Notes: generated by a model from the sequence alone, not told the origin. 64,000 bases of DNA from Candidatus Cottocaccamicrobium excrementipullorum (GCA_018713255.1 DVFL01000040.1:62001-126000), one strand, 5' to 3'; positions 1-8,359 are shown, counted from the stretch's first letter. Made by a program: numbers and translations.

Positions 1-1
1 C

Positions 2-559
2 CGGGCGGACGATATCGGCGTATGGCTGTTAAAGACTTTCCTGGATAAGATTAAGAAGCATCATACTTATCGAAATTCTGAGCCTACCACCTCGATTCTG
101 ACCATTACCTCCAACGTGGTTTACGGAAAGGCCACGGGATCTCTCCCAGATGGAAGAAAGGCTGGAGAACCCTTATCTCCTGGAGCAAATCCAAGCTACG
201 GCGCAGAGAAAAACGGCCTGCTGGCTTCCCTGAACTCTGTGGCGAAACTGCCGTATGAGTGGGCGCTGGATGGAATTTCCAATACCCAGACCATTAATCC
301 TGGCGCTTTAGGCCATAATGATGAGGAGAGAGTAGAGAATCTGGTTCGAGTAATGGACGGATATTTTGATCAGGGAGCTCACCACTTAAATGTAAACGTA
401 TTTGGAGTGGACAAGCTGATTGACGCTATGGAGCATCCGGAAAAGGAAGAATATGCAAACTTCACCATCCGGGTATCTGGATACGCAGTAAAATTCATTG
501 ACCTGACCAGAGAGCAGCAGCTGGATGTAATTGCCAGAAGCGCTCATGAGAGAATGTAA
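2..559 (+). CDS. pflB: Formate C-acetyltransferase (pyruvate formate-lyase), C-terminal part
   Basis: This is the last 185 residues of pyruvate formate-lyase, which splits pyruvate plus CoA into formate and acetyl-CoA in the anaerobic cytoplasm. The reading frame is open from base 2, so the gene begins upstream of the window. The glycyl-radical motif RVSGYAV is seen near the C-terminus, with the radical glycine 26 residues from the end, the usual position in this family. Other family motifs visible are the [12 protein letters not shown] and [18 protein letters not shown] stretches. The activating enzyme pflA follows after a terminator. Only the 5' part is missing; no frameshift is seen. Confidence 0.96.
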   Translation, partial: RADDIGVWLLKTFLDKIKKHHTYRNSEPTTSILTITSNVVYGKATGSLPDGRKAGEPLSPGANPSYGAEKNGLLASLNSVAKLPYEWALDGISNTQTINPGALGHNDEERVENLVRVMDGYFDQGAHHLNVNVFGVDKLIDAMEHPEKEEYANFTIRVSGYAVKFIDLTREQQLDVIARSAHERM

Positions 560-622
560 TCAGCCCAGAAATCTTTGAACAAAACATCTTTGAACAGAGA
601 TTGCTGCGGAGTAAAGTAAAGA

Positions 623-655
623 GGACTGTGCCGCCAGGTGGCACAGTCCCTTTCT
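623..655 (+). terminator. Intrinsic terminator after pflB
   Basis: A perfect 10-bp stem (623-632 with 640-649), a 7-nt loop and a T-rich tail lie between pflB and pflA. pflA is therefore either read through or has its own weak promoter. Confidence 0.85.
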
Positions 656-709
656 TCCCCGTAAAATACTGCAGAAATGGACATAAAGAGAAAGAGAAGG
701 GATTTACCT

Positions 710-1480
710 ATGGAAGCAGGGAAAAAAAGTACAACCGGCTTTATTCATTCCATTGAAAGCTTTGGTTCGGTAGATGGACCAGGGGTGCGGTATGTGATTT
801 TTATGCAGGGATGCCGACTTCGATGCCAATTTTGCCATAATCCTGATACCTGGGCCCGCCATAGCGGGGAACCGGTTACGGCAGAGGGGATCTTTGCTCA
901 GGCCATGAAATATAAAGCATACTGGGGGAAAAAGGGAGGAATTACAGTCAGCGGCGGGGAACCTTTGCTGCAGATGGATTTTCTCATTGAATTATTTTCC
1001 CTGGCCAAAGAAGAAGGGGTTCATACCTGTATTGACACTGCCGGTCAGCCTTTTACCCGACAGGAACCGTTTTTTGGAAAGTTTAAGAAGCTGATGGAAT
1101 TAACTGATCTTCTTTTGCTGGATATTAAGCATATGGACCCGGAGCAGCATAAGCGGCTTACCGGGGCTTCCAATGAAAATATTCTTGATCTGGCCCGTTA
1201 TCTGTCTGATACAGGAAAGCCTGTGTGGATTCGGCATGTGCTGGTGCCGGAACGCAGCGATTATGATGAATATCTGCTGGAGCTGGATGCGTTTGTCCAG
1301 TCTTTAAGCAATGTACGCCGCTTTGAGGTCCTTCCTTATCATACATTGGGAATTTTCAAATGGGAGGAGCTGCGGATTCCTTATCCGTTAAAGGGGATTG
1401 AACCGCCGGCGAAAGAGCGGGTGGCTTATGTGAATAAGCTTCTTCACACCGACCGGTATAAAGGCTATCTGGAGGATTGA
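710..1480 (+). CDS. pflA: Pyruvate formate-lyase activating enzyme (radical SAM)
   Basis: This radical SAM enzyme installs the glycyl radical on PflB, using an iron-sulfur cluster and S-adenosylmethionine. The CxxxCxxC cluster motif is at residues 35-42 (CRLRCQFC), in the PFL-activase context DGPGVRYVIFMQGC, and a GGEP motif follows (TVSGGEPLLQ). I chose the ATG at 710 because AGAAGGG sits 8 nt upstream. An in-frame ATG at 677 would add 11 lysine/arginine-rich residues with no good ribosome binding site. At 256 aa the length is normal. It follows pflB after a terminator hairpin. Confidence 0.95.
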   Translation: MEAGKKSTTGFIHSIESFGSVDGPGVRYVIFMQGCRLRCQFCHNPDTWARHSGEPVTAEGIFAQAMKYKAYWGKKGGITVSGGEPLLQMDFLIELFSLAKEEGVHTCIDTAGQPFTRQEPFFGKFKKLMELTDLLLLDIKHMDPEQHKRLTGASNENILDLARYLSDTGKPVWIRHVLVPERSDYDEYLLELDAFVQSLSNVRRFEVLPYHTLGIFKWEELRIPYPLKGIEPPAKERVAYVNKLLHTDRYKGYLED

Positions 1481-1520
1481 GAGACAGGCGGCGGACCTTC
1501 GAAGGAAAATGTTGCGGGAT

Positions 1521-1556
1521 AAGATCTGCAGTGTTACAATTTGATCAGATCTTTTT
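1521..1556 (+). terminator. Probable intrinsic terminator after pflA
   Basis: An 8-bp stem (AAGATCTG with CAGATCTT at 1546-1553) with a 17-nt loop ends in a T run. It lies in the 94-bp gap before the next gene. The stem is weak, so this is a moderate call. Confidence 0.5.
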
Positions 1557-1574
1557 GCATTCAGGAGGAAAGCA

Positions 1575-2288
1575 ATGAAAAAATTTTTGACGGTTCTTAC
1601 TGCGGCAGCCATATCCTTATCGTCCTGTCTGCCGGCTTTGGCTGGTCAGTGGCAGCAGGATGAAACGGGCTGGTGGTATGATAATGGAGATTCTACCTAT
1701 GCCAGCAATGGGTGGCAGTGGATTGACGGCAGGTGTTATTATTTTACTCCAGAAGGATATTGCCTTACCGGCACGGTAACTCCAGACGGTTATACGGTGG
1801 ACGAAAGCGGCGCCTGGACGGTAAATGGGGTGGTACAAACCCAGGAAGGCTCTTCTTCTCAGGCGCAGACCGGCCAGAGCGAAGAAGGGATTGCTTTTTT
1901 CGTCCCTCAGGGCTTTGTGGTGACTGTTCAGGAGGAGGATGCAATGGCCTTATCTTCTGCAGATGGAAGCAAGACTATTTCTGTGGTGCGCCAGGAACTG
2001 GGAGGAGAGTCTTTTCAGATTTTCCAGGCAATGGGAATGGAAGACACCATTGATCAAATGATTGACAGCGCCATGGCTTCGCTGGGGCAGTATAAGACAA
2101 AAGCCGAAGAGCAGCTAAACAGCGGATCCTGGCAGAGATACGATTATGAAGACGCTTCTTTGCTGGGGCTTTCCGGAACCTTGACAGCTTATGCCAGAGT
2201 GGAAGGGTCCTGCCTGGAAATCGTGATGTTTGCTGGAGCATATTCTGGCACAGAAGTTCATGATTTGATGAACAGTTGTGCTGGTTAA
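1575..2288 (+). CDS. Secreted protein with tryptophan-rich cell-wall-binding repeats
   Basis: The 237-aa product starts with a clear signal peptide (charged start, hydrophobic core, likely cleavage after PALAG near residue 24). It is followed by a W/Y/G-rich segment (about residues 24-80: GWWYDNGDSTYASNGWQWI and similar) typical of choline-binding-like cell-wall-binding repeats. The remaining 150 residues form an unrecognised globular domain. The start ATG has AGGAGG at 1563. It is probably exported and held on the wall; its function is unknown. The gene stands alone between two terminators. Confidence 0.8.
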   Translation: MKKFLTVLTAAAISLSSCLPALAGQWQQDETGWWYDNGDSTYASNGWQWIDGRCYYFTPEGYCLTGTVTPDGYTVDESGAWTVNGVVQTQEGSSSQAQTGQSEEGIAFFVPQGFVVTVQEEDAMALSSADGSKTISVVRQELGGESFQIFQAMGMEDTIDQMIDSAMASLGQYKTKAEEQLNSGSWQRYDYEDASLLGLSGTLTAYARVEGSCLEIVMFAGAYSGTEVHDLMNSCAG

Positions 2289-2305
2289 ATGAAATATGAA
2301 CAGAG

Positions 2306-2352
2306 AAAGCTGGTATCTAAGGACGCCTGACGTTCTGGATGCCGGCTTTTTT
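2306..2352 (+). terminator. Intrinsic terminator after the wall-binding protein
   Basis: A 12-bp stem (2306-2317 with 2338-2349, two G-U pairs) with a 20-nt loop is followed directly by TTTTTT. Confidence 0.75.
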
Positions 2353-2407
2353 GATGACGCCGGGGAAGGGGCGGCCGGAAAAATAGGTTCTCCTCTACGA
2401 AATATGC

Positions 2408-2436
2408 TTGACAAATAATATTATATGATATATAGT
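2408..2436 (+). promoter_or_regulatory. Sigma-A promoter of the padR cassette
   Basis: TTGACA at 2408-2413 and TATAGT at 2431-2436 are separated by exactly 17 nt. The spacer and -10 are made of AT-rich inverted sequence, as expected for an autoregulated PadR promoter. Confidence 0.85.
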
Positions 2437-2449
2437 ATTGGCAGAAGGA

Positions 2450-2496
2450 AATATTATATATCATATAATATTGTATTAATAAACAATATAATACAA
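2450..2496 (+). promoter_or_regulatory. Tandem AT-rich palindromes, likely PadR operators
   Basis: A perfect 10-bp inverted repeat with a 3-nt centre (2450-2472) is followed by, and overlaps by 2 nt, a second inverted repeat with 8-bp arms (2471-2478 and 2489-2496). Both lie between the promoter and the padR start. Binding by the adjacent PadR protein is inferred from family behaviour (autorepression at AT-rich dyads). Confidence 0.65.
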
Positions 2497-2514
2497 AGCA
2501 GAAGGAGTGAGGAT

Positions 2515-2835
2515 ATGGTCTTTAATACAGGGGCTGCACTGTTGGACGCCATTGTTCTGGCGATTGTGTCTAAGGATACGGACGGGACTTACGGATATCG
2601 GATTACCCAGGATGTGCGGGCTGTGATTGAAATTTCAGAATCTACCCTGTATCCGGTACTGAGAAGACTCCAGAAAGATGAGTGCCTGGAAGTTTACGAC
2701 CAGGCTATTGACGGGAGGAACCGGCGGTATTATAAGATTACTGAGAAAGGGCGGGTACAGCTGAACTTGTACCGCAGTGAGTGGGGGAATTACTCCCAGA
2801 AAATATCCCGAATTTTTCAGGAGGCCAAGGTATGA
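2515..2835 (+). CDS. PadR family transcriptional regulator
   Basis: This 106-aa winged-helix regulator carries the PadR hallmarks: an N-terminal helix-turn-helix ending in ESTLYPVLRRLQ, then the wing RRYYKITEKG. I chose the ATG at 2515, preceded by GGAGTGAGGAT. The longer frame from 2425 would begin inside the promoter and operators. It is the first gene of a coupled cassette and overlaps the next gene by 4 bp. It probably represses its own operon and responds to a small molecule or envelope signal; the signal cannot be read from sequence. Confidence 0.9.
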   Translation: MVFNTGAALLDAIVLAIVSKDTDGTYGYRITQDVRAVIEISESTLYPVLRRLQKDECLEVYDQAIDGRNRRYYKITEKGRVQLNLYRSEWGNYSQKISRIFQEAKV

Positions 2836-3728
2836 AAAAAGAAGAATTTATGAGAGAGCTGGAATATCTCCTTCAAGATATTCCCGATGAAGAAAAAGAG
2901 GATGCTGTGGCCTATTACCGTGACTATCTCGAGGAAGCCGGACCGGAGAATGAAGAAGCCGTGATCCAGGATTTTGGCAGTCCCGAGAGAATCGCCGCAA
3001 TCATCCGGGCGGATCTTAACGGCAATCTTCAGGACGGCGGAGAATTCACGGATCAGGGCTATGAAGATGAACGATTCCGGGATCCTAATTATCAGATTGT
3101 AAAGCGGATGGATCTACCGGAGGAACCGCAGGGAGGAGAGGGCGGATCTGGGACGAGGAATGTTCGAGGGGGCCAAAATAACGAAAACGCCGGCAAAAGA
3201 ACCGGGGGTTACGGAAAAACCAGACCGCAGGAAGGGACGCAGGAATACGGCAGCCAGGAGAGGGACGATGCATTCGGATATGGAACCCAGGAGCCGCGTA
3301 CTGATTACAGGCGGCGGAATCAGGAGGAACAGAAAGGCAAATGGGAGTGGTGGCAGATTCTTGGAATCATTATTCTGGTCTGCATCGCTGCGCCGGTGGT
3401 GTTTTCTGTTCTTCTGGGGATCGGAGGGGGAGCAGTAGGAATTTTGGCAGGTGCTTTCGGGGCGCTTGTGGCAGTGACCATTTCTCTGGCGGCGGTGACT
3501 TTCTCTCTTCTTCTGGCAGGATTGGTTTGCATCATTGTGGGAATCGCTCATATGGCAGTGCCGGTACAGGGAATCTTGTATTTGGGAATCGGGCTGGGAA
3601 TCTTTGGCCTTGGGCTTTTGTGCCTGTCCTTAAGCGGCCTGTATTATGGGAAATTTCTTCCCTGGCTTTGCCGGGCTGTATTTAATGGAATTGGAAGACT
3701 GGTGCATAGAGAAGGGGTGAAAGGATGA
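2832..3728 (+). CDS. DUF1700 family membrane protein
   Basis: The 298-aa protein has an N-terminal helical domain (KKEEFMRELEYLL...IPDEEKEDAVAYYRDYLEEAG) characteristic of DUF1700/HAAS proteins. A long hydrophilic linker rich in G, Q, R and E follows (about residues 80-170). At least three hydrophobic transmembrane segments make up the C-terminal third. It starts at an ATGA overlap with padR and ends in an ATGA overlap with the next gene. Families of this type are commonly paired with PadR regulators and may act as membrane-linked regulators. The molecular role is unknown. Confidence 0.85.
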   Translation: MKKEEFMRELEYLLQDIPDEEKEDAVAYYRDYLEEAGPENEEAVIQDFGSPERIAAIIRADLNGNLQDGGEFTDQGYEDERFRDPNYQIVKRMDLPEEPQGGEGGSGTRNVRGGQNNENAGKRTGGYGKTRPQEGTQEYGSQERDDAFGYGTQEPRTDYRRRNQEEQKGKWEWWQILGIIILVCIAAPVVFSVLLGIGGGAVGILAGAFGALVAVTISLAAVTFSLLLAGLVCIIVGIAHMAVPVQGILYLGIGLGIFGLGLLCLSLSGLYYGKFLPWLCRAVFNGIGRLVHREGVKG

Positions 3729-4594
3729 AGCATTTCATACGGAACACAGCGGCGCTTGGAGCAGTGCTTACCGTTCTTGGGCTTGGGCTGGCTCTTGGAG
3801 CGGAGATGAATGGTGCAGATCTTTCTCCGGATGGAAACCTCAATGTGAATTTTCTGGATTTATTGGTTTGGAGAAACAGGCCTGAAAGCATGGAAAGAGA
3901 ATGGGAGAAACAGATCCCCTCTGATGCATTTTTCGGAGAATCCTCTCAGGAGGATACCTTAAGCTTTTCTGCGGTGAATAAACTGGATATTTCCTTGGAA
4001 ACGGGGGAGATTTCCTGGATCAGCTCGGATCAGGAAAGAATCCTGGTGAAAACAGAGGGCAGCCCAACTGACAGCCGCCGGTATCAGATTTATCAGGAGG
4101 GAGATGAACTTTACATCCGTGGAAGAAGTGTTCAGGGCGGAGAAATCGTCCCCAAGATAGAGATTCAGGTGCCTGCCGGCTATCGGTTCCAGGAGGTGGA
4201 AATTCAGGTGGGCGCCGGGGAGTTCCTGGGAGAAGGCGTCATGGCGGACCAGCTGGAAATGAAGGTTGCCGCAGGAGATGGTACTCTTCAGGGAGCCGAG
4301 GCAGGCGAGCTGTCTCTTTCCTGCGCGGCAGGAGACATTTCTTATGAGGGAAAGATTCTTCGGGAAGGCGAAGCAGAATGCAGGGCCGGTACGATCAGCC
4401 TTCTTTTGGATAACCGGGAAGAGGATTTTAATTATGAGATAGAAGGAACCGGCGGAAGTATCCGAATTGGTGATTTGAATTTTGACAGCGGGTTTGCCCG
4501 CAATGATGTGGATCACAATGCGGAAGGAAGCCTGGAGCTTAAAGCCTGGGCAGGAGATATTGATGTTGAATTTAAGGAGGAAAACGCAGGATGA
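3725..4594 (+). CDS. DUF4097 family beta-strand repeat protein
   Basis: The 289-aa protein has one N-terminal hydrophobic anchor (about residues 8-27) followed by repeating beta-strand units such as LDISLETGEISWIS, VQVGAGEFLGEG, MKVAAGDGTLQG and LSCAAGDISYEG. That pattern is typical of DUF4097 right-handed beta structures. It is probably membrane-anchored with the repeat domain outside. It overlaps both neighbours by ATGA, so its synthesis is coupled to the DUF1700 and PspC proteins. Its function is unknown; an envelope-sensing or adhesin-like role is inference only. Confidence 0.8.
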   Translation: MKHFIRNTAALGAVLTVLGLGLALGAEMNGADLSPDGNLNVNFLDLLVWRNRPESMEREWEKQIPSDAFFGESSQEDTLSFSAVNKLDISLETGEISWISSDQERILVKTEGSPTDSRRYQIYQEGDELYIRGRSVQGGEIVPKIEIQVPAGYRFQEVEIQVGAGEFLGEGVMADQLEMKVAAGDGTLQGAEAGELSLSCAAGDISYEGKILREGEAECRAGTISLLLDNREEDFNYEIEGTGGSIRIGDLNFDSGFARNDVDHNAEGSLELKAWAGDIDVEFKEENAG

Positions 4595-4785
4595 TGGAAG
4601 GAAAGAAGCTTTACCGGTCTAACCGGAACCGAATGCTCTTGGGAGTGTGCGGAGGAATAGGTGAATATTTTGGAATCGATCCTACGCTGATCAGACTGAT
4701 TTGGGCTGTGGTGGCCTGCTCAGGAACCGGTCTGCTGTTTTATTTTATTGCCGCCATTATTATTCCTCAAAGTCCAGAGGTGTAA
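4591..4785 (+). CDS. PspC domain protein
   Basis: This 64-aa protein is essentially one PspC domain: KKLYRSNRNRMLLGVCGGIGEYFGIDPTLIRLIW followed by a hydrophobic segment ending in FYFIAAIIIPQ. PspC proteins are small inner-membrane proteins linked to phage-shock or membrane-stress responses. It is the last gene of the padR cassette. Two adjacent ATGs are possible; the first gives the ATGA overlap. Confidence 0.9.
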   Translation: MMEGKKLYRSNRNRMLLGVCGGIGEYFGIDPTLIRLIWAVVACSGTGLLFYFIAAIIIPQSPEV

Positions 4786-4932
4786 GTTGATGTAAATCTG
4801 CAAAAAACAGGGTATAAATCGGCCTTGGTCTGGAAACACTCCTGATAAACGATCTGCAGGGCGGCTGCTGTCAGGCAGATCTTAAGCCGCTGCTCGGCGC
4901 GGAAGTTTACGATAAAGGAGTGTGGAGGACAA

Positions 4933-5148
4933 ATGCCAAAAAGCAGACAAAAGGCCAAGGATTCTTTCGATCCAGCCAGCATGAAGCCGGAGGATGTGCT
5001 GAAGTTTGAGATTGCCCAGGAACTGGGGCTTGCAGATAAAGTCATAAAAGGAGGCTGGAGGAGTCTTACGGCGAAGGAAAGCGGAAGGATCGGAGGATTA
5101 ATTACAAAGCGCAAAAAGGAATTAAAAAAAGAAGCCCTGGGAGAATAA
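4933..5148 (+). CDS. Alpha/beta-type small acid-soluble spore protein (SspF-like)
   Basis: The 71-aa product contains FEIAQELGLADKVIKGGW followed by LTAKESGRIGGLITKRKKE, the two conserved blocks of alpha/beta-type SASPs that coat and protect spore DNA. It resembles the divergent SspF branch rather than the major SASPs. The start has GGAGGAC upstream. The gene is alone, with a strong terminator behind it. I could not place a convincing sigma-G promoter in the 148-bp gap upstream. Its presence supports a spore-forming host. Confidence 0.8.
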   Translation: MPKSRQKAKDSFDPASMKPEDVLKFEIAQELGLADKVIKGGWRSLTAKESGRIGGLITKRKKELKKEALGE

Positions 5149-5166
5149 AGGGCAAAGACTCGTTTG

Positions 5167-5214
5167 AAAAAAGATCCGAGGCCGGAGAATAATCTGGCAG
5201 CGGATCTTTTTTTT
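5167..5214 (+). terminator. Intrinsic terminator after the spore protein
   Basis: An AAGATCCG / CGGATCTT stem (5171-5178 with 5201-5208), extended by A-T pairs, ends in a run of eight T. Confidence 0.85.
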
Positions 5215-5262
5215 GCTTGACTGCCATAAAGAAGTTTTCTCAACACAGAACCAGGTTTTTTT

Positions 5263-5306
5263 GCTATAATAGCATGGGTGTGCAGGGGGATTTTGCAAAA
5301 TCCCCG
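5263..5306 (+). promoter_or_regulatory. Extended -10 promoter and 5' palindrome of the cobalamin operon
   Basis: The TGCTATAAT extended -10 ends at 5270. No good -35 is visible. Just downstream, 5286-5305 is a perfect 20-nt palindrome that would fold into a stem at the 5' end of the transcript. It has no T tail, so it is not a terminator. No cobalamin riboswitch consensus is present in this leader. Confidence 0.6.
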
Positions 5307-5344
5307 TTTAAGGAAAGAGATTAGAACAACAGGAGAGCAAAATC

Positions 5345-6499
5345 ATGAAAAAAAGCGGGATGAAAGGCGGAATCTGGGCGGTGTGCTTTACCAAAACAGG
5401 GGCTTGTCTGCTGGAAAAGGTTATATGCCGCCTGGGTTTGACCGGAATTGCCGTGGAGGGATTTTATAAAATTCGGGAAGGGCTGGATAAGCCGGGAATG
5501 CTCCAACCGGTGGAAGATTCAATGGCTGCCTGGATGGGAAAGGCGTTTCAAGAGGCGGATGGGATTCTGGTGATCGGCGCGGCAGGGATTGCTGTGCGCA
5601 GCGCAGCTCCCTGGATTCGGGATAAATTTACTGATCCGGCTTTAGTGGTAATGGATGAGAAGGGCCGTTTTGTGATTCCTCTTCTTTCAGGCCATGTGGG
5701 GGGAGGAAATGAGCTGGGGAAACTTCTGGCAGCCTGTACAGGAGCTTCTTTGGCGATTACCACAGCCACAGATGTAGAACAGCGATTTGCTGTAGATGTA
5801 TTTGCAGTGAAGCGAGGATTATGGATATCCAGCCGGCAGAGAGCAAAGGAAATATCTGCGGACGTTCTGGCCGGCCGGCCGGTTGGAATATTCTGCGCTT
5901 TTCCGCAGCGGGGAGAGATCCCGGGAGAGCTTAACCGGATTTGCGGAGAGAATGATCTGGAAGAATTCAGAGGAAAGCATTTGATTTATTTAGGCGTAAA
6001 ACGGTGCAGAAAATGGGAGAGAGCGCTGGAGGAAAAAGGCGGAGGAATCTTATATCTGGTTCCCCCCGTTTTGGTTTTAGGGGTGGGCTGCAGGAAGGCA
6101 GCGGATCCTGCGTGGGTGAAGAATCAGATTATTTCCTGCCTTCAGGCGGAGGATATCTGGCTGGAAGCGGTAAAAACCGCGGCTACGATTCACAGAAAGC
6201 TTGAGGAACCGGCGCTCAGGAAGCTGTGCGAAGAAATGAATTGGGAACTTAAGGGATACGCTGCTCAAGAGCTTTCCGCCGTACCAGGGACCTTTTCGGA
6301 TTCTCCTTTTGTAGAACAGACGGTAGGAGTGGGAAATGTCTGCGAGCGGGCGGCGGTGCTTGGAAGCGAAGGGGGAGAACTGATTCTTCCCAAGCAGCGT
6401 CTCCAGGGGGTGACTGCTGCCGTGGCGTCAAAAGGCTGGATTCTGGACTGGAAGGAAGAAGTGGAGGCGGACAGATGGAAGGATTATACGCATATGTAA
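5345..6499 (+). CDS. cbiG: Cobalt-precorrin-5A hydrolase
   Basis: CbiG opens the delta-lactone of cobalt-precorrin-5A and releases acetaldehyde in anaerobic corrin ring formation. The 384-aa protein shows the N-terminal and central domain motifs (GILVIGAAGIAVRSAAPWI, LLSGHVGGGNELG, TATDV) and the C-terminal CbiG domain beginning LGVGCRKAADP at about residue 245. It is the first gene of the cluster, with GGAGAG upstream of the ATG, and overlaps cbiD by 25 bp. Length is normal for the two-domain form. Confidence 0.94.
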   Translation: MKKSGMKGGIWAVCFTKTGACLLEKVICRLGLTGIAVEGFYKIREGLDKPGMLQPVEDSMAAWMGKAFQEADGILVIGAAGIAVRSAAPWIRDKFTDPALVVMDEKGRFVIPLLSGHVGGGNELGKLLAACTGASLAITTATDVEQRFAVDVFAVKRGLWISSRQRAKEISADVLAGRPVGIFCAFPQRGEIPGELNRICGENDLEEFRGKHLIYLGVKRCRKWERALEEKGGGILYLVPPVLVLGVGCRKAADPAWVKNQIISCLQAEDIWLEAVKTAATIHRKLEEPALRKLCEEMNWELKGYAAQELSAVPGTFSDSPFVEQTVGVGNVCERAAVLGSEGGELILPKQRLQGVTAAVASKGWILDWKEEVEADRWKDYTHM

Positions 6500-7671
6500 A
6501 TCAGAAAAAAATGCGGCGGGGAATTACCACAGGAACTTGTGCGGCGGCGGCCGCCTTTGGAGCGGCCAGCCTGCTTTTTTCTCAAAGGAAGGATGGGGTT
6601 TCCATCGTCACGCCGGCGGGACTTTCTGTGGCCCTTTCCTTCTTTCGCCAGGAGAGACAGGAAGGGTATGCCTGGTGTTCAGTGAAAAAGGATGCAGGAG
6701 ATGATCCGGATGTGACAGACGGGGCGGAAATTCAGGTGAGAATTTCCCGAACGATGGAAATGGCTGGAGGAAAGGGCGCAGGATGGTATGAATACCAGGA
6801 GCAGAAGGTTCATCTTTTCCTTGGCCCAGGGCCTGGAGTGGGGGTGGTTACCCGGGAAGGGTTAAGCTGTCCTCCGGGAATGGGCGCCATTAATCCGGTG
6901 CCAAGAGAGATGATCTTTGAGCAGGTGCTGCGGGCCTGCCGGGAGGCAGGGGAAACCGGCAGCTTTTATCTTACTGTCTCAGTGCCGGGCGGAGAGGAAA
7001 TCGCCGGGAAAACTTTTAATCCTCGTCTGGGAATTGAGGGCGGGATCTCTGTTCTCGGCACAAAAGGAATTGTGGAACCGATGAGCCAGGAGGCTCTGGT
7101 GGAAACCATACGGCTGGAGATCCGTCAGCGGGCAGCTGCGGGAGAGAAGGAGATTTTAGCTGTTCCAGGGAATTATGGGGAACGGTTCCTTGAAAAGACT
7201 CTGGGAATTTCTCCGGAGCAAGGAGTGAAATGCAGCAATTTTCTGGGCTCTTTGCTGGATTTTGCCGGAGAGTACGGGATTCGCCGTATTCTTCTGATCG
7301 GACATGGGGGAAAGTTAATTAAACTTGCGGCTGGAATTATGAATACACATTCTTCTGTGGCAGATGGAAGGATGGAAATCCTGGGGGCCTGGGCAGGAGC
7401 CTGGGGAGCAGGAGCAGAACGGGTAGGAAGGATACTTTCCTGCATAACGGTGGATGAGGCCTTGGGAATTTTGGAGGAGGAGCCTTCTCTTCTTCAGCCG
7501 GTGATGAAGTCTGTGATGGAACGGATCGCCGTTCATCTGGCTGGGAGAGCCGGGAATACGGTAGAGGTTGAGGCAGTGCTGTTTACCAATGAGCGGGGAA
7601 TCATCGGAATGACTTCCGGCGCGGAAGCATTAATTGATCAATGGAAGAAAGGACAGAAGGATGGAAAATAA
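6475..7671 (+). CDS. cbiD: Cobalt-precorrin-5B (C1)-methyltransferase
   Basis: CbiD adds the C1 methyl group to cobalt-precorrin-5B using SAM. The family signature RGITTGTCAAAAA is at residues 15-27, and GPGPGVGVVTREGLS and GHGGKLIKLAAGIMNTHS are also present. It has 398 aa, normal length. The ATG lies inside the end of cbiG, with GTGGAGG upstream, so translation is coupled. Confidence 0.95.
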   Translation: MEGLYAYVNQKKMRRGITTGTCAAAAAFGAASLLFSQRKDGVSIVTPAGLSVALSFFRQERQEGYAWCSVKKDAGDDPDVTDGAEIQVRISRTMEMAGGKGAGWYEYQEQKVHLFLGPGPGVGVVTREGLSCPPGMGAINPVPREMIFEQVLRACREAGETGSFYLTVSVPGGEEIAGKTFNPRLGIEGGISVLGTKGIVEPMSQEALVETIRLEIRQRAAAGEKEILAVPGNYGERFLEKTLGISPEQGVKCSNFLGSLLDFAGEYGIRRILLIGHGGKLIKLAAGIMNTHSSVADGRMEILGAWAGAWGAGAERVGRILSCITVDEALGILEEEPSLLQPVMKSVMERIAVHLAGRAGNTVEVEAVLFTNERGIIGMTSGAEALIDQWKKGQKDGK

Positions 7672-8359
7672 AACACAGCAGGGAATACTTTATGGAGTAA
7701 GTGTGGGACCGGGGGATCCGGAGCTTTTAACCTTGAAAGCGGCGCGGATCATCCGCCAGGCCCAGGTGATTGCTCTTCCCCAGGAGAGCAGGGAGAACTG
7801 TGTGGCTTACAAAATTGCCAGGCAGGCGGTACCGGAGATTGAGCAAAAGGAATGTCTGCTGATTTCCATGCCAATGACTAAGAATCAGGCTGTGCTGAAT
7901 GAGTGCCATGAAAAGGGCGCCAGAAGAATTTTGGAACAGATGAACCAGGGAAAAGAAGTTGCTTTGCTGACGTTGGGCGATGTGTCGGTGTATTCTACCT
8001 GCTGGTATTTGTATCGGCGGGTGCGGGAGCTGGGGGGAAGAGGAGAACTGATCAGCGGGGTTCCGTCTTTCTGCGCGGCAGCAGCCAGCCTTGACCGTGC
8101 TCTGGTGTGGGGAAGGGAGGAACTTCATGTGCTGCCGGCCTCTTATCAGATTGAGGAAGGTCTTAAGCTTCCAGGAGTAAAGGTGCTGATGAAAGCAGGA
8201 AAAAAACTGCCGCAGATCAAGGAGCTGCTTCAGAAGGAAAACTTTTCTGCCTGTGGAGTGCAGCGCTGCGGTATGGAGGGACAGGCGCTTTACCGAAGTA
8301 CAGAGGAGATTGATCCGGAAGCCGGATATTATTCCTTGTTTATTGTGGATGAGAAATAA
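7661..8359 (+). CDS. cbiL: Cobalt-factor II / precorrin-2 C20-methyltransferase
   Basis: CbiL methylates C20 of cobalt-precorrin-2, the first ring methylation after cobalt insertion. The 232-aa tetrapyrrole methylase shows the N-terminal GVSVGPGDPELLTLKAARII motif and LLTLGDVSVYST. I chose the ATG at 7661, which has AGAAGG just upstream and overlaps the end of cbiD; an ATG at 7634 would lie deeper inside cbiD. The residues GVPSFCAAAA match the product pocket region of the CbiL/CobI group. Confidence 0.92.
   Translation: MENKTQQGILYGVSVGPGDPELLTLKAARIIRQAQVIALPQESRENCVAYKIARQAVPEIEQKECLLISMPMTKNQAVLNECHEKGARRILEQMNQGKEVALLTLGDVSVYSTCWYLYRRVRELGGRGELISGVPSFCAAAASLDRALVWGREELHVLPASYQIEEGLKLPGVKVLMKAGKKLPQIKELLQKENFSACGVQRCGMEGQALYRSTEEIDPEAGYYSLFIVDEK

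Noticed and set aside
3959-4516. 185-aa open frame on the minus strand
   Set aside because: It is antisense to the DUF4097 gene, which has clear repeats and coupled translation.
4786-4932. 7-bp hairpin and a possible sigma-G promoter before the spore protein
   Set aside because: The match to sigma-G elements is too weak to annotate.
5215-5345. Cobalamin riboswitch upstream of cbiG
   Set aside because: No B12-box-like sequence and too little space for the aptamer; only a promoter and a short palindrome are seen.
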